Shown here in pieces: positions 1-52,745 of a stretch of DNA of 64,000 nucleotides. A program made the position numbers and the translations under genes. The notes below the pieces were generated by a model. The model did no database searches. It had not been told where the DNA came from and worked only from the letters and a program-made list of their open reading frames with translations. Positions within the stretch are counted from its first letter, which is position 1; each line of letters begins with the position of its first letter. The stretch is from Sternotherus odoratus (Eukaryota; Chordata; Testudines; Kinosternidae): NCBI GenBank assembly GCA_032164245.1, contig JAVMKO010000006.1, positions 34,622,319 to 34,686,318 of the forward strand, read 5' to 3'.

Positions 1-175
1 CTGGAAAGACCTTGAAGGTCATCAAGTCCAGTCCCCTGCCTACACTAGCAGGATCAAGTACTGTCCCCTGACAGATTTTTTTGCCCCAGATCCCTAAATG
101 GCCCCCTCAAGGATTGAACTCACAACCCTGGGTTTAGCAGGCCAATGCTCAAACCACTGAGCTATCCCTCCCCCC
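1..175 (-). repeat. tRNA-derived SINE (cryptodiran Cry I type), cut by window edge
   Basis: On the - strand it begins with a tRNA-like head: A box TAGCTCAGTGG (154-164) and B box GAGTTCAATCC (111-121), followed by the turtle-type body ending toward position 1. A second copy at 6490-6727 is nearly identical over the shared part. Family name is from memory. Confidence 0.88.
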
Positions 176-1182
176 TGATTTACCTGTCTAGGTCATACTT
201 CTTATTTTTTCAGTGCCTTGTGCTGGGAATGTTTACATCAGAGAGGATATGAATAAGAGGCTATCAGAGATGTACACAGAATAACAAATAGTATTGGGAA
301 GGATGTAAATAGAAACATCCCTATTCTCCTACTTCAAGAACAAAGGGGAATTCCGTGAAATTGAAGGGCAGCAAATTAAAACCACTTAAAAGGAAGTACA
401 TCTTACACAGTGCACGATACGTCCTTGAAACTCATTACGAGGAGTTGAGGCCAAGAGCTTAGTACCATACAAAGAAGGGTTAGATATTTTATATGGATTG
501 TGGAAACTTTCAGTTACATTAGGATTATAAACCCTCATGCCTTTGGGGTATAAAACAGCCGCTAACTGACAAGGATAAGGAAAGAACTTTCCTTATGGGA
601 AGGTATTCCCTGGTTGTTCATTATGGAGATTCTGCAGCTTCCTAGTTCTCGACACACTCTCGCATACTCTCAATGGTCCATCTAGTCTGCTACCCCGTCA
701 AGAATGGCAATTGCTACGTTCTTATGAGAACTTTTGAGCAGATGCCACAATGTACCTTAATTGCATTACATTGATGAAAACAATCCTTTTTGAAACTGCA
801 GAGGCTTCTGCTTCGGGGGGGTAGGCAGCAGGGGGGAATTCCTCTTAGTCAGGCTCTGGAGTGTAAGTCCCTGTTTTCCATCAGAAAGATTTTCAAGCTT
901 AGGTTACAAATCCATTTAGAAGCAGCCCACTAAAAGACCAGCTCCTGCCAAATATAATCTTTCAGCTTTGTTAGAACTTAATACAGTGAAACCTTTCTAG
1001 GAAGACCACCTCTGGACTGAACAAAAGAAGCCTTTGTGAGCAGGCATTCTACCTCTAAGAGAAGTCAGTGGAAAGCCAGAACTGCAGCCTCACAGGCACG
1101 CTTCACCAAAGGCCTGTGTGATTTAGTGTACTGAGACCTTTATGCTGCTGCTCTGTCCTCTGCTTCTTCAGTATCACTCTAA

Positions 1183-9831
<8,649 letters not shown>

Positions 9832-10391
9832 ACTCCCTCCATATGCCTTGGGGCACTCCCACGAGAGAGACTGGGGCACAGAGGCCACGCGGTCCTTGAG
9901 CCACACACTTCTGACTGCTTAGTATAAAAAGGACATTTTTTCACAATACTGAAGTAGCCACATCATCTCTAAATGGCATTTTGTAAATAGTAAAACAGCT
10001 TTGATTCTACTCTCTTCAGGGTCAGGCCCTAGAGAGATGCTTGGTGTTTTTTTTTTTTTTTTTTTTTTTTCTTGTTGCTTTTTTAATTATTTATTTGTCA
10101 CCGTGAAATCACAGTGACCCTAGTTGGCACAGATGCCCCACCTACACTACTAGTCTCAGGAGTGCCAGCTGAAATGTCGTGTCTGCAGCACGATACTGTT
10201 GTGGCAGCACTTCCCATTTCACTACCAGGCATCTAACTTTGCCAGGGAGTGATGGGCTGGCCAGTTTGTTCAATGGAGACCTAGAGAAACTGTTGATAAC
10301 TTGTTTACTCTATTTAACAGACTGATAATCAACCAAAGCTTTTTCCTTTTGCATTTACTTATGTTTAAAACTTGAGTTGTCTTTTTTAAAT

Positions 10392-10397
10392 AATAAA
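10392..10397 (+). terminator. Candidate proximal poly(A) signal of SPTLC2
   Basis: AATAAA 560 nt after the stop codon, followed by gttgctgacatgtcactgac, which is a moderate downstream element. It could give a short 3' UTR isoform. Confidence 0.35.
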
Positions 10398-11346
10398 CCT
10401 GTTGCTGACATGTCACTGACAGAAACATTGGTCCAAAATGTTAGCTAGTTCCACCAGCCACAAGCAAGAGACCTCCCTGGACTTCACCCTTTTCCCCCAA
10501 GCTGGCTACCAGATTGTTTCCTGATTTGATGCCAAGTGTTGTCTTGTTAGGGGGAGTAATGGAGAGCCTGAGTAGGAAAGATCTTGCGACTGTTACTTTC
10601 CTCATACGCTCTAACTCATAGCATAGTCAGGCCTCCATTTCCAAAAATGAGTTTAGTGTGTCTCATTTCCTGATGTACAAGCGACTTTCCTTTGCTCAAG
10701 TTTAAGAACTGTCCAGGTCCGTTAAAAGATGATCAGATGATTGATAGATTATATAAACTTATACTCAGAATTATAACTAAAACCCACAAACCTTTCTCTT
10801 CTATTGGGAAAAGCTCCCATTTGCTAGCAGAACCAGAATTGTGTGGTAAGAAGGGTATAATGAGCAACTACATTTATCTGGGGCAGTTCTGCAAAAGAAA
10901 TTTTAGTCCACAGCATGCAGTTAACTCCAATGTAGCGTGTTCAGATTTGTTTGTCTGAGACTCTCTTTATATTTTTTGAAATTGTTTTTGCAAAGATTAG
11001 TGTCTTAAACAAAGCACTGAATGAGATTGCAAAGCCAAGATCTACAACTTGGTGTGGGGATCGCTCATAAAGTTGGTCTGGTCATGATTCTCTGTGCAGG
11101 TGGCAGCGACCTTTAGAATGAGATTCTCAATTTCCAGATGGAAGCATAGTGTGGATCAAATCCGTCTGTCTGGTTCAGCAAAGCAAAAGATAACTTTTTA
11201 AGTGTGATTTTAGTTCCGGAACTTTCATTCTGTGCCACTGACAGAAGTGGCACTCTTTGATCGCTAAAGCCAAGCAGATCTGCAGATACTATGTGGTGGA
11301 TTAAAGCAGGATCACCCTCGGTTTTATAGAAACTCCATTTTATAAC

Positions 11347-11527
11347 CTAGGCTATGTCTACACTAGCACTTTTGTCAGGAGTGTGGAAAAAACACACCAT
11401 TTGTGGGTGGTGGTTGTAATTATACTCACGGGAGAGCTCTCTCCTGTCAGCATAGAGTGGCTACACAGGAGACCTTAGAGCAGTGCAGCTGTGCTGCTTA
11501 AGGTCTGTAGTGTAGGCGTAGACCTAG
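11347..11527. mobile_element. TTGTCTAC-type miniature element in the SPTLC2 3' UTR region
   Basis: Left end ctaggctatgtctacacta and right end (reverse complement ctaggtctacgcctacact) are inverted repeats. If the long 3' UTR is right, this element is transcribed as part of SPTLC2 mRNA. Confidence 0.55.
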
Positions 11528-14500
11528 ATTGATGCATCTTGTCCCATGCTGTATAACTAACCCTCAGAATCAAATTGTCTCAAGTCTATAAACAATCATT
11601 TTTGTTGATTTGAAGTGCAGTAGTACAAAATCAGAAGTTTATAAAAATGTAAATTGAAATTATGAATTGAAATAGCCATGGATAAGTGCTCTAGTATATC
11701 CAATCCACTGGAGATATTTTGTTTGCTGGAAATCTCAGCTACCCATACAATATGCCCACATATGGTCATAACTATAGAATAGTTTCCTTTATTTCTTCAG
11801 TCATGGAGTAAACTGCAAAGTCCCAGAATGAGCTGAGTTTATTTTGCCCCTTTGATACTCTTCACCTTCACTCTGCCCATTAAGTCTTCTCAGCCAGGAC
11901 TGCTTGTAACATTCCAAATCCATGAATAGCTCAGATAGGACCTTTTAAAAACAGCAGCTATCATTAAAAAAGCTACTGGTGTTTTTTCCCCCCCTCTGTT
12001 AAAAGTGGCAGAAACCTGGATAAGATCATCCCATGAATTCCTGATCAAAGGTCCAGGCCTGGTCAAGTGATAGTTTTAAGGATTGATTTCATACAAGCTA
12101 TCAGAGCCAGAAATATAGGCTGTAGGTCAGTGAGAACCTGGGATTTTGGGGTTTCTCAGGGCTGTACAGGGCACTTGTATCTGACCCCATGTGATCAACC
12201 TAATGGACCTTTAAGATTGTGACATACGAACTCCCAGAAAACTTGCTTTAGGTTCTAAAAATGTTAGTCCTAATTTCTTTCCCTCTTCCTGTGCATTTAG
12301 TCTCTCGATGCTAAGGCAGTCTGGCTTTGTAGACAGAGGGTGATGAAAAATACTAACACATTACTTTATTAAACTCCTTTAAAGTATTTCTAAAATAGGT
12401 TTGCTGGTTTTTGTTTTTTTTAAAGTCTCAAAATAGTTAATATGCAATTGAGTTCTGTGACAGTTGTTTGGGATGACCTGTGGCGATTAATGCCATTACG
12501 TCCTGGTACACCATCCTATTAAATACTATAGCCATTCCTAAGACTTGACTCAATCACACTCTGCCCAGCTAACATTGGGAAACCAATTGATTACATTTCA
12601 GTCTTGGATCGCCCTGGGGTCTGTGCTGTATCCTGTATGGGAAGTGGGATTTTTTGTTCTGGTTTGGGAGGCCCATGTTACTTCAGGAAGATGCGTTTGG
12701 CCAAAATCTGATAACTAGATAAATTGCTTCTAAAAACATGTTAAGAGCTTGAGATTTGTCACATTATGTTCAGTTAGTCGTGTCTTAAAAGCTAGGGAAA
12801 TGTTTTAAGATCCATTGAAAAATTCATCCCCAGATATGAAAGAGCAGGTCCCTGCTGCATCAGACCATGCTTGCCTTTGTGTGGAAATGGGATGGCAGTA
12901 TACCCTGTGGGGGGTGGGCAGTTGCATAGCTTTCACCAGAAGTAAAATTCATGCCCTTTTTGTCCTTGCAGAAATAGTAAATGGAAGATGCTCTTTGGGT
13001 GAAATGAGGAGGAGAGAGGCTGCAGACCTCAGGCCCTGGCAACTTTTATGAGCAGCTTTAATTGGAAATTACTGTTTTCCCCCCCCTGTTATATAAAGAG
13101 ATGCAGAGCTCCAAGACCGAATTAAGGCTGGCCTTGTGCTGAGGGTTTCTCTCTGTACTGTTCCTTCACTGAATTTTGACCCGTGTCGTGCGACAGCATC
13201 TCTGGAGAATGGAGTGAAGGAAGAGAGAGGGAAGCTTACTCTCTGAGCTGGAGAGGACTTTAAAATAGGGCTAGTGCTGATATCTGTTTTATTAAATGTA
13301 AAGGGATGTCCACAGTCTTACACCCAGCTTTAGTAGTAAAGAGGCCACTGTGCACTGTGATCCTTGCCTCCTGCTGGGGACTGGCCTTCCCGCACTGGGA
13401 GAGCTTTTTCTAGAGTTAAGGAGGCACACGATGTTCTCATGATCTGTAGTCACCAATCTATTTCTTTAGTTCCTGTGTGAGAGAGGGGACTGCTTATTTT
13501 TTTTTGGTATCAAAATATCCAGGATTTGGTTTGGACCATTGGGAACAAGCATTTGTACAATGTCTCTGCGTGCACACTATTTTTTTAACAGTTTGATTTC
13601 TGAATCTCTGATGTGCTCATCTTTTTACTTCTGAGGAGCAATTTAAGAGGGTTTTTTCCCACTCTGGGCTCCTGTGATTACTGGTAAAGCGCACTTTGCT
13701 CTAATCCAGAGCTCCCGGGCATGAGCTGGTCCAATTCCTTGTGGGAGTGAAAGCACTTTCTGCACCCTCCCTTATTGCCTGTTGCCGTCAGTTATCAGGG
13801 ATAGGTAGAATCTTTCAATGAGGGAATTGCAGCATTTTCCTCTTACACACCTAGAGAACAGAAATACCGACCCCCACCCACCCCGGTCATAATTGCACCT
13901 TCCTGCTGAAAGCAGGCTCGGGAAGTGTTTCCGTGAAACTAATGCAGCCCAGTGCCATTCATGCGAGGGAAATCTGGCTTCCTGATCCAACAGTGGACAA
14001 CGAACAAAGAAAAGGTTTTAGTATTACCATCGCTTTCTCCTCTGTGCTATACGGAGGACTTTCCCACATGTTTTAGAGCAGTGATCCTGAAAGTAGGAGT
14101 GCAGCTCCCACTGGTTGAAGGGTCTGAGCCTTGACTGCTCCAGACCTCCTGAAGCTCCCTATAAATAGAAATGCTCCTTCCCATCTGCCTGCCACCTTTA
14201 ACTTCCTTCCCCCTTTGGAAGTTTGTCTTGTAGTGTAAATGGGGCAAGAGGAGAGGTTTTTTGGCCTCCAGGTATTTCTAGTCTAGGACTTGTCCTGTCT
14301 ATTAGTGAGGTTAGTTAACAGATTGTTCAAGTGAGCAAAGGAGAGGGTGGAGAAGAGACGTGAGGAGTCTGATCACACATAAGAGGGTGTCCTGCAGAGT
14401 TCTAAACTGCTACCCTGGCCACTTTTCTCTCTATGCAGACAGTACAGCCTGTGGAGACGTGTCCCAGAATGCAGTGCTCCATCTCAACCACTATAGTTAT

Positions 14501-16031
14501 GTTCAGCTTCTGAGAACATTGCATGCTGGAACCTACAATCTCCATCACTTGCACCTGTCTATTGAAAAGTGAGTCCGCTGCAGACTGTTCCATTTTAACA
14601 TAAGTTCAGCCTCAGGGTACTGGTACGTTGCTAACATGACTGTCAGGTGTAACATTGGCTGTCCCAGGACCAGAGCTGGAACTGAAGTGGACCACCTTCA
14701 GGTGAGAGGAGCAGTCAGGTGTGGTCCATTTCACTTGAAACCATTTTTTAAACTAAGTGTAATTGTGGTGACTTGTATTCCTGCAAAGGTTCCCAGTCTT
14801 GCGAGCTGTATTCCTGTCCAAAGGTTTTGTGTGTTGGGCTTGTGCACATGGGAAGTGTGTCTGCCTGGGGGAAGTACTTTGGGGTGTATCTCGTGTTAAA
14901 GTGCTTTGTACTGAGCTTGGAGCTCCACTGTTCCGTCTGTGTCCCAAAAGAGGGTTGGGTGGGGGAGGAGGGATGACTGGACTGTACAGTGCATATTATT
15001 AAAAGGCCTTAAACTGTGATTTTTTTTATATGAAGAATTAATAAACTGACTGGCAAGAATACAATGGATCTTAACCCGCAGATATTCTGTGCTCGAATTA
15101 AGCAATAGAGAATGTTCTTTCTTGGGGATAAGAGGGGTGGGTTTGCTTTGTGTTCAGCCCTGCCTATCAGCAAGGTTTGTTTAAGAAGCAGAAGAGGCAT
15201 CTGTACACAAGGGTCAAGTGCAGTCATTACAGCTCTGCATCCATGCTACTGCTTGGCAAGGTTTGGTGATCTGCTCCAGGGCTGCTGGAAGAGGGGAAGG
15301 ATTAGGGGAAGGCTGGGAGAGACGTTTTAGCATACAGGAAGCTGTGGCAGCTAGCAACTTATTTCTTCACCTGCAAATGGGCATGTGTGTCAATGGAGCA
15401 GCAGGAATGGGTCAGGGGGTGTAGCAGAGAGAGAGATCGCTGACCAAATGAAGTGCGCGGTAAACCATAGACACTGTATGCGTCCACTGTTTGCCAAATC
15501 ACACCCTATTCAGCCAGTATTTCTGCAGTCCCCTAACAGGGTGTATTAAGCTAAAGGCGTTCCCAGATTTTCAATGTCACTCCAGAACGGGGCTAATAAA
15601 GGTTGGTGAGAGAGCAAAATAACTACCCATGGAGCCTGAGGCTTTAGGCTAGCTGCCCCAAAGCTAATGGTGGCCCATATTTCCATAGCCCCAGGGTTGA
15701 ATCACCACCCAGACACAGCTTTTGAAGTCTTGCATTGCACAGTGTTCCCTTGCCTCTGCATTGCTATAATGTACATATATATTCGATCTTTTGTAGATAT
15801 GAAACATTTTAAATGACATTTTTAATGGGCTTCCCCAGGATATTTTATGCCAGATATCTAACTTTTTTTACACTGTTGAGAATTAACATGTAGCTGGGCA
15901 CTGTGTGGGCCAGGAGGGAGAAGAAAAGCAGATGGTACATTGACTATAAAAAGGGTAACAATGCATGTTAAAAACACTGGAGAAAAACAACTGCTTGGAA
16001 AAAAATTGTTCATATATAATCTGTTCTACAT

Positions 16032-16037
16032 AATAAA
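16032..16037 (+). terminator. Candidate distal poly(A) signal of SPTLC2
   Basis: AATAAA, followed after about 20 nt by a G/T-rich downstream element. It is the best-formed cleavage and polyadenylation context between the SPTLC2 stop codon and the ISM2 CpG island. Assignment to SPTLC2 rests on strand and position only. Confidence 0.5.
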
Positions 16038-16060
16038 GAATTTGGAAGAGGCCTTGGGAG

Positions 16061-18299
16061 TGTGTTTGCTTTTTACAGATGTTGACAAGATTTCTGCCCT
16101 GTAAGTGGGTCAAGAAGCACGACCTTGCTGTCGGAATTGCTGGGTACAATTCTATGGGCCCGTGTTGTGCAGGACGGAAAGGGGCTGCCTTAGAGGAGTT
16201 GTGGAGTTGCCCCTCAGCTCTGGTCTAGTCCCTTCTCCCAATATGTTTGCAACACTGTCCTGATGCCAGTGAAGCCTCCAGGACAGTCTTAGTCTGTTCC
16301 AGTTTTGGGACTCAATTGGCATCTCTGCCCGGAAATCCATGGGTCATTTCAGATCTAAATTCAGCCATCTGTAAATCAGAGATGTCAAGCCTTTGAAACT
16401 GAGAACAGCCTGGGCCTGGTATTCCTGCACGGTTGCTCAAACTGGCCTATCGGTGACTGAATACTGATTTGAGCATGCAAATGAGGCCGGATTGGGACTT
16501 CTTCTTGTTAGCATTTTCTCATTCAGAAAATGGATTTCTGTTGTCTGAAGGAAACCCAAACATTTCAGAGCTGCCAGACCACAACACCCTGCCAACCACA
16601 CTGTGCAGAAACTGGAGTCTCCCAGATGAGCTGATCTTGGTTCTCCATCAAGAAAAGTTAATCCGCCTTATTGGGAGTGGTGAGCACTGGACATTTAGCA
16701 TGTGCATTCGGTTTTGGTGACTTAAAGGTGAAGTAGGATATGACCGTGTGAGGCTCTTTCACTGGTAAAAGACCCCCCCAAACCTGCAGAGTCCTGAGCC
16801 CATGAAAGCGTAAGGATGGGTGCCTAGATTGAGGGTTACGTTTTGAACCCTAAGAGCTGGGTAAAGGTGAGTGCCCTAGAGCGTGTGAGTAACAGAGAAT
16901 TTTATGCCGGTAGCACTATGATAGGTGACCAGACTGCAAGTGTAAAAAAATCAGGACAGGAAGTAGGGGGTAATAGGCCCTAAAGAAGAAAATGCTCCAA
17001 ATATTGGGATTGTCCCTATAAAATAGAGACATCTGCGTCACCCTACGGTACACTATGATCCAGCTTTGAGCCAGGAGAGCACTTTAGAGTGGATGTGGAG
17101 AAATTGAGACAAAAGAGATTACGAAGGGACAGTTACAAATGGATGGAGAGAGAACTCCAAACAGAAAAGGACAATGTTTTAAAGAGAAATCTGAGGTCTA
17201 AGGTCTATCAGGCACAGTGCCCACCTCATTCTGGCTGGTTAAGTGCTACCGATGTGTGCAGCTCTGTATCAATGAATGATTGGCAGTAATAATCCTACAC
17301 CTTGAGTCTATGGTGTTCATGCTGGCTTGGCTATTTTTATTCTACTAATTAAAAACCTGCCCTGAACAGTCTCCTCTCCTTGGATGATGGAGTTGGGCAG
17401 CGTTAGTTTCTCTCATGTCTGGCCCTAGCTGTGGAATATCCATCTTCCCGAGACCCTGCAGGTAGCAGTGGTCAGCCACTCTGATGCCTGTACGCTCAGT
17501 GGGCTGAGAGCTCTAGCTTTTGCAACACTTGCATTTCAAAGATGTCTTATTAGATTTTCATTAAGTCTGCCCCCTTTACCACTTAGCCTCCCTCCTGCAT
17601 GCTTCTGTCATAGAGGGTGGCTATTGCCCCCTCCCCCCTTAAAAAAAAAATAAGGGGAGGAAGCTAATGGACAGGGCCCTGAAGTGGGAGGCAGGAGACT
17701 GGCACTATTCTGCTGTCACCTTTCTGTGCCTGCTACCTTCCCCCCCCTTGTCTGTTTAGACTGTCAGCTTCTTTGTGTAGGGAGCTGTCCCTCACTAGTA
17801 TTTGTACTATGGGGGCCCTAATCTTGGTCAGGGTCCCCTTGGCACTATCTTAATACACATAACAGGCACAATAACATGCATAACAAAAAATGTCCGGTGC
17901 AATGGAGGAGCACAGGTGTAGACGGGGCTTTAGGCGTCCATCTCGGCGTGTGGTGCTGCACTAGGGGATTTTTATTTATTTATTGCTGGCAAGCCTAGTC
18001 TAGCCAGGTCTAGTCCTGAGGAGGAGTCAGACTCTCCGCTTGCACCGGGCTCATGTGCTAACCCCCACCTCCCCCGCCCTTGTGTCAGGCACAGAGAAGA
18101 TGTCATCACACGAACCGGGGCAATCTAATGCAAAGCGGAGTTCAGCCCCCCCTTGTCCACTTGTAAATCTGTCCAGCAGCAGCCCCAGTTCTGTCTCCTA
18201 AGCGCTGCCCCAGGGTACGATGCTGAGCTCCGAGGCCTTGACACCTCGGTTGTGTCTGACCCTATTTTTAACCCTGGGGTGGGATTTCTCCCTTTCTCC
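16061..18299. other. Intergenic DNA between SPTLC2 and ISM2
   Basis: No exon, RNA gene or conserved protein stretch is visible. It holds one miniature transposon (16922-17050) and a short A-rich tract near 17640. Base composition rises in GC toward the ISM2 promoter side from about 18,000. Confidence 0.5.
16922..17050. mobile_element. TAGGGTGACC-type miniature hAT-like element, inverted copy
   Basis: Reverse complement matches the element at 47766-47883 over its length (ends TAGGGTGAC and GTCTGGTCACCTA; interior TATAGGGACAATCCCAATAT). The 8-mer cactatga occurs directly before it (16914-16921) and again at 17051-17058, consistent with an 8-bp target duplication. Confidence 0.65.
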
Positions 18300-19450
18300 C
18301 CTGCCCTGGCCGGGCTCGGGCCTCGGCTTCCCGGCTTGATTCATTCACGAGTCCGCCCGTCCGTTCATTCATTCATTGAGTGGGCACGTGGGGACCCTCC
18401 TTCTCCAACGTCAGCGCAGCTGGGGGCTGGTTGCGGTCACTGGGGGGAGAGCGGAGCCGCGCAGGCAGCCCCGATGCTGCGAGCCAAGGGGGGAGCTGCC
18501 CCCGCGCTGCAAAGCCCGAGAGCCGGGCAAAGCCCCACTCCGAGCGGCGAGGCGGCGGGAGAGGCCGGCGGCTGGGGGATTACCCGGGAGGAAATGGGAA
18601 GAGCGAGAGCGCCAGGATCCCGGCGCTGAGGAGCGGGGACCCCGAGCAGGGAGAGTCTCCGCCGCGAGCTCAGCCCGGAGGAGCCGAACCTCCGCCGGCC
18701 GGGGAGCGCTCTGCAGAGGCGAGAAGATCAAAGGGTTTCGCAGAACAAAGAGCGGGGCATCCTCCGTTTGCAGAGCCGGGGGGAGCCCCGCGAGGACCGG
18801 CGGGGAGAGGTCTGCAGCAGAGGGAGCCCGGGACATGCAGCAGCCGACAGGGGAGAAGCGACTGGCCGAGCCCCAGAGGTGGAAACATTTGGAGGGAAAC
18901 CGAGGAAAGTTTTGTATCGTCAGCCGCCGCCGCCGCCTCCCGTGTGGGGCTGGGGGGGCCGCAGCGCGCGGGGCCGTCTGATGCTGCGCCGCTGGGATCG
19001 GACTTGATTTGTCCTGATGCAAAAGGAGCATTTTCCCTGATAAAGCAAAAAATTAAAGGGGGGGGGGGAGCCTCTGCCCTGGGATACGCCAGAACCGGGC
19101 TCTGGACCCGCCTGAGGAAAATCAACCGCCCAAGGGACTCGCGGGGGGCACGAGAAGAGGAGGCCAGGAAATCAGATTGCGAAGGGATTAGAAAAGGGGG
19201 TGGGGGAGGCGAAGCCCGCTCCCTCGGGTCCTTTCTTCTCGCCCCTGCAAAGCTTTTCAGAGTCATCCTTCAGCATCAGTGGCCCAGGCACCGGAGCCCA
19301 GGCAGGGCAGCTAAATCCAAACGTGATCAGCAAACTGCAAGAGAGATCAGAGGACCAGCCACCCCCCCCCCCCCCCGCCCCGAGGAGAGTCCCCGGGAAG
19401 CCAGGGCTCAGGGGACCGTCCATAATCTTTCTCCCACACTCTGAGCGGCT
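18300..19450 (+). promoter_or_regulatory. CpG island, probable ISM2 promoter and 5' UTR region
   Basis: A sharp rise in G+C and in CpG dinucleotides compared with both flanks, for example around 18,470-18,720 and 18,920-19,010, ending about 200 bp before the ISM2 start codon. CpG islands of this size usually mark vertebrate promoters. Several frames on both strands are open for 200-350 codons here, but their translations are low-complexity R/G/P/A-rich with no domain, so I treat them as compositional. The transcription start cannot be placed; no clear TATA box is seen. Confidence 0.6.
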
Positions 19451-19663
19451 CTGGGCCCTGCCAGGGACACAACAATACAGGAGCAGAAGGCTGGGAAGAG
19501 GATTGCAGTTTTCATCTGCACTTTTTGATCCTCCCTCTCCTACTCCTCCAGGGACTGGTTTTGTAACATTAGCAGGCTGGATTAGTAGGGGTTGGGGGGG
19601 TGTCAGGCCGCTCGCCTTGGCTGTGCGGGGAGAGGTGGGTTAGTGGGGAGGGTGGAGGAAGAG

Positions 19664-52745
<33,082 letters not shown>

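Larger units (their letters stand above)
9832..16060 (+). other. SPTLC2: Probable long 3' UTR of SPTLC2
   Basis: This stretch follows the SPTLC2 stop codon and has no supported exon of another gene. Poly(A) signal candidates are AATAAA at 10392-10397 (would give a UTR of about 570 nt), 15040-15045 and 16032-16037. The last is the most convincing because a GT- and T-rich stretch (gggagtgtgtttgctttttt-like) lies about 20 nt downstream. A 24-nt T run (10047-10070) and one miniature transposon (11347-11527) lie inside. From memory, mammalian SPTLC2 transcripts also have multi-kilobase 3' UTRs. The extent is inference. Confidence 0.55.

Noticed and set aside
111..175. A functional tRNA gene on the - strand
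   Set aside because: A and B boxes are present, but the sequence is the head of a SINE that recurs at 6,660-6,727 with the same non-tRNA body; it lacks an intact cloverleaf.
10047..10070. T24 run as the tail of an antisense processed gene
   Set aside because: No gene-like sequence is found next to it; simple homopolymer within the SPTLC2 3' region.
18380..19444. 354-codon open frame upstream of ISM2, with other long frames on both strands
   Set aside because: Lies in the CpG island; the translation is R/G/P/A-rich low complexity with no domain, and several frames are open at once, which is expected from GC-rich DNA poor in stop codons.
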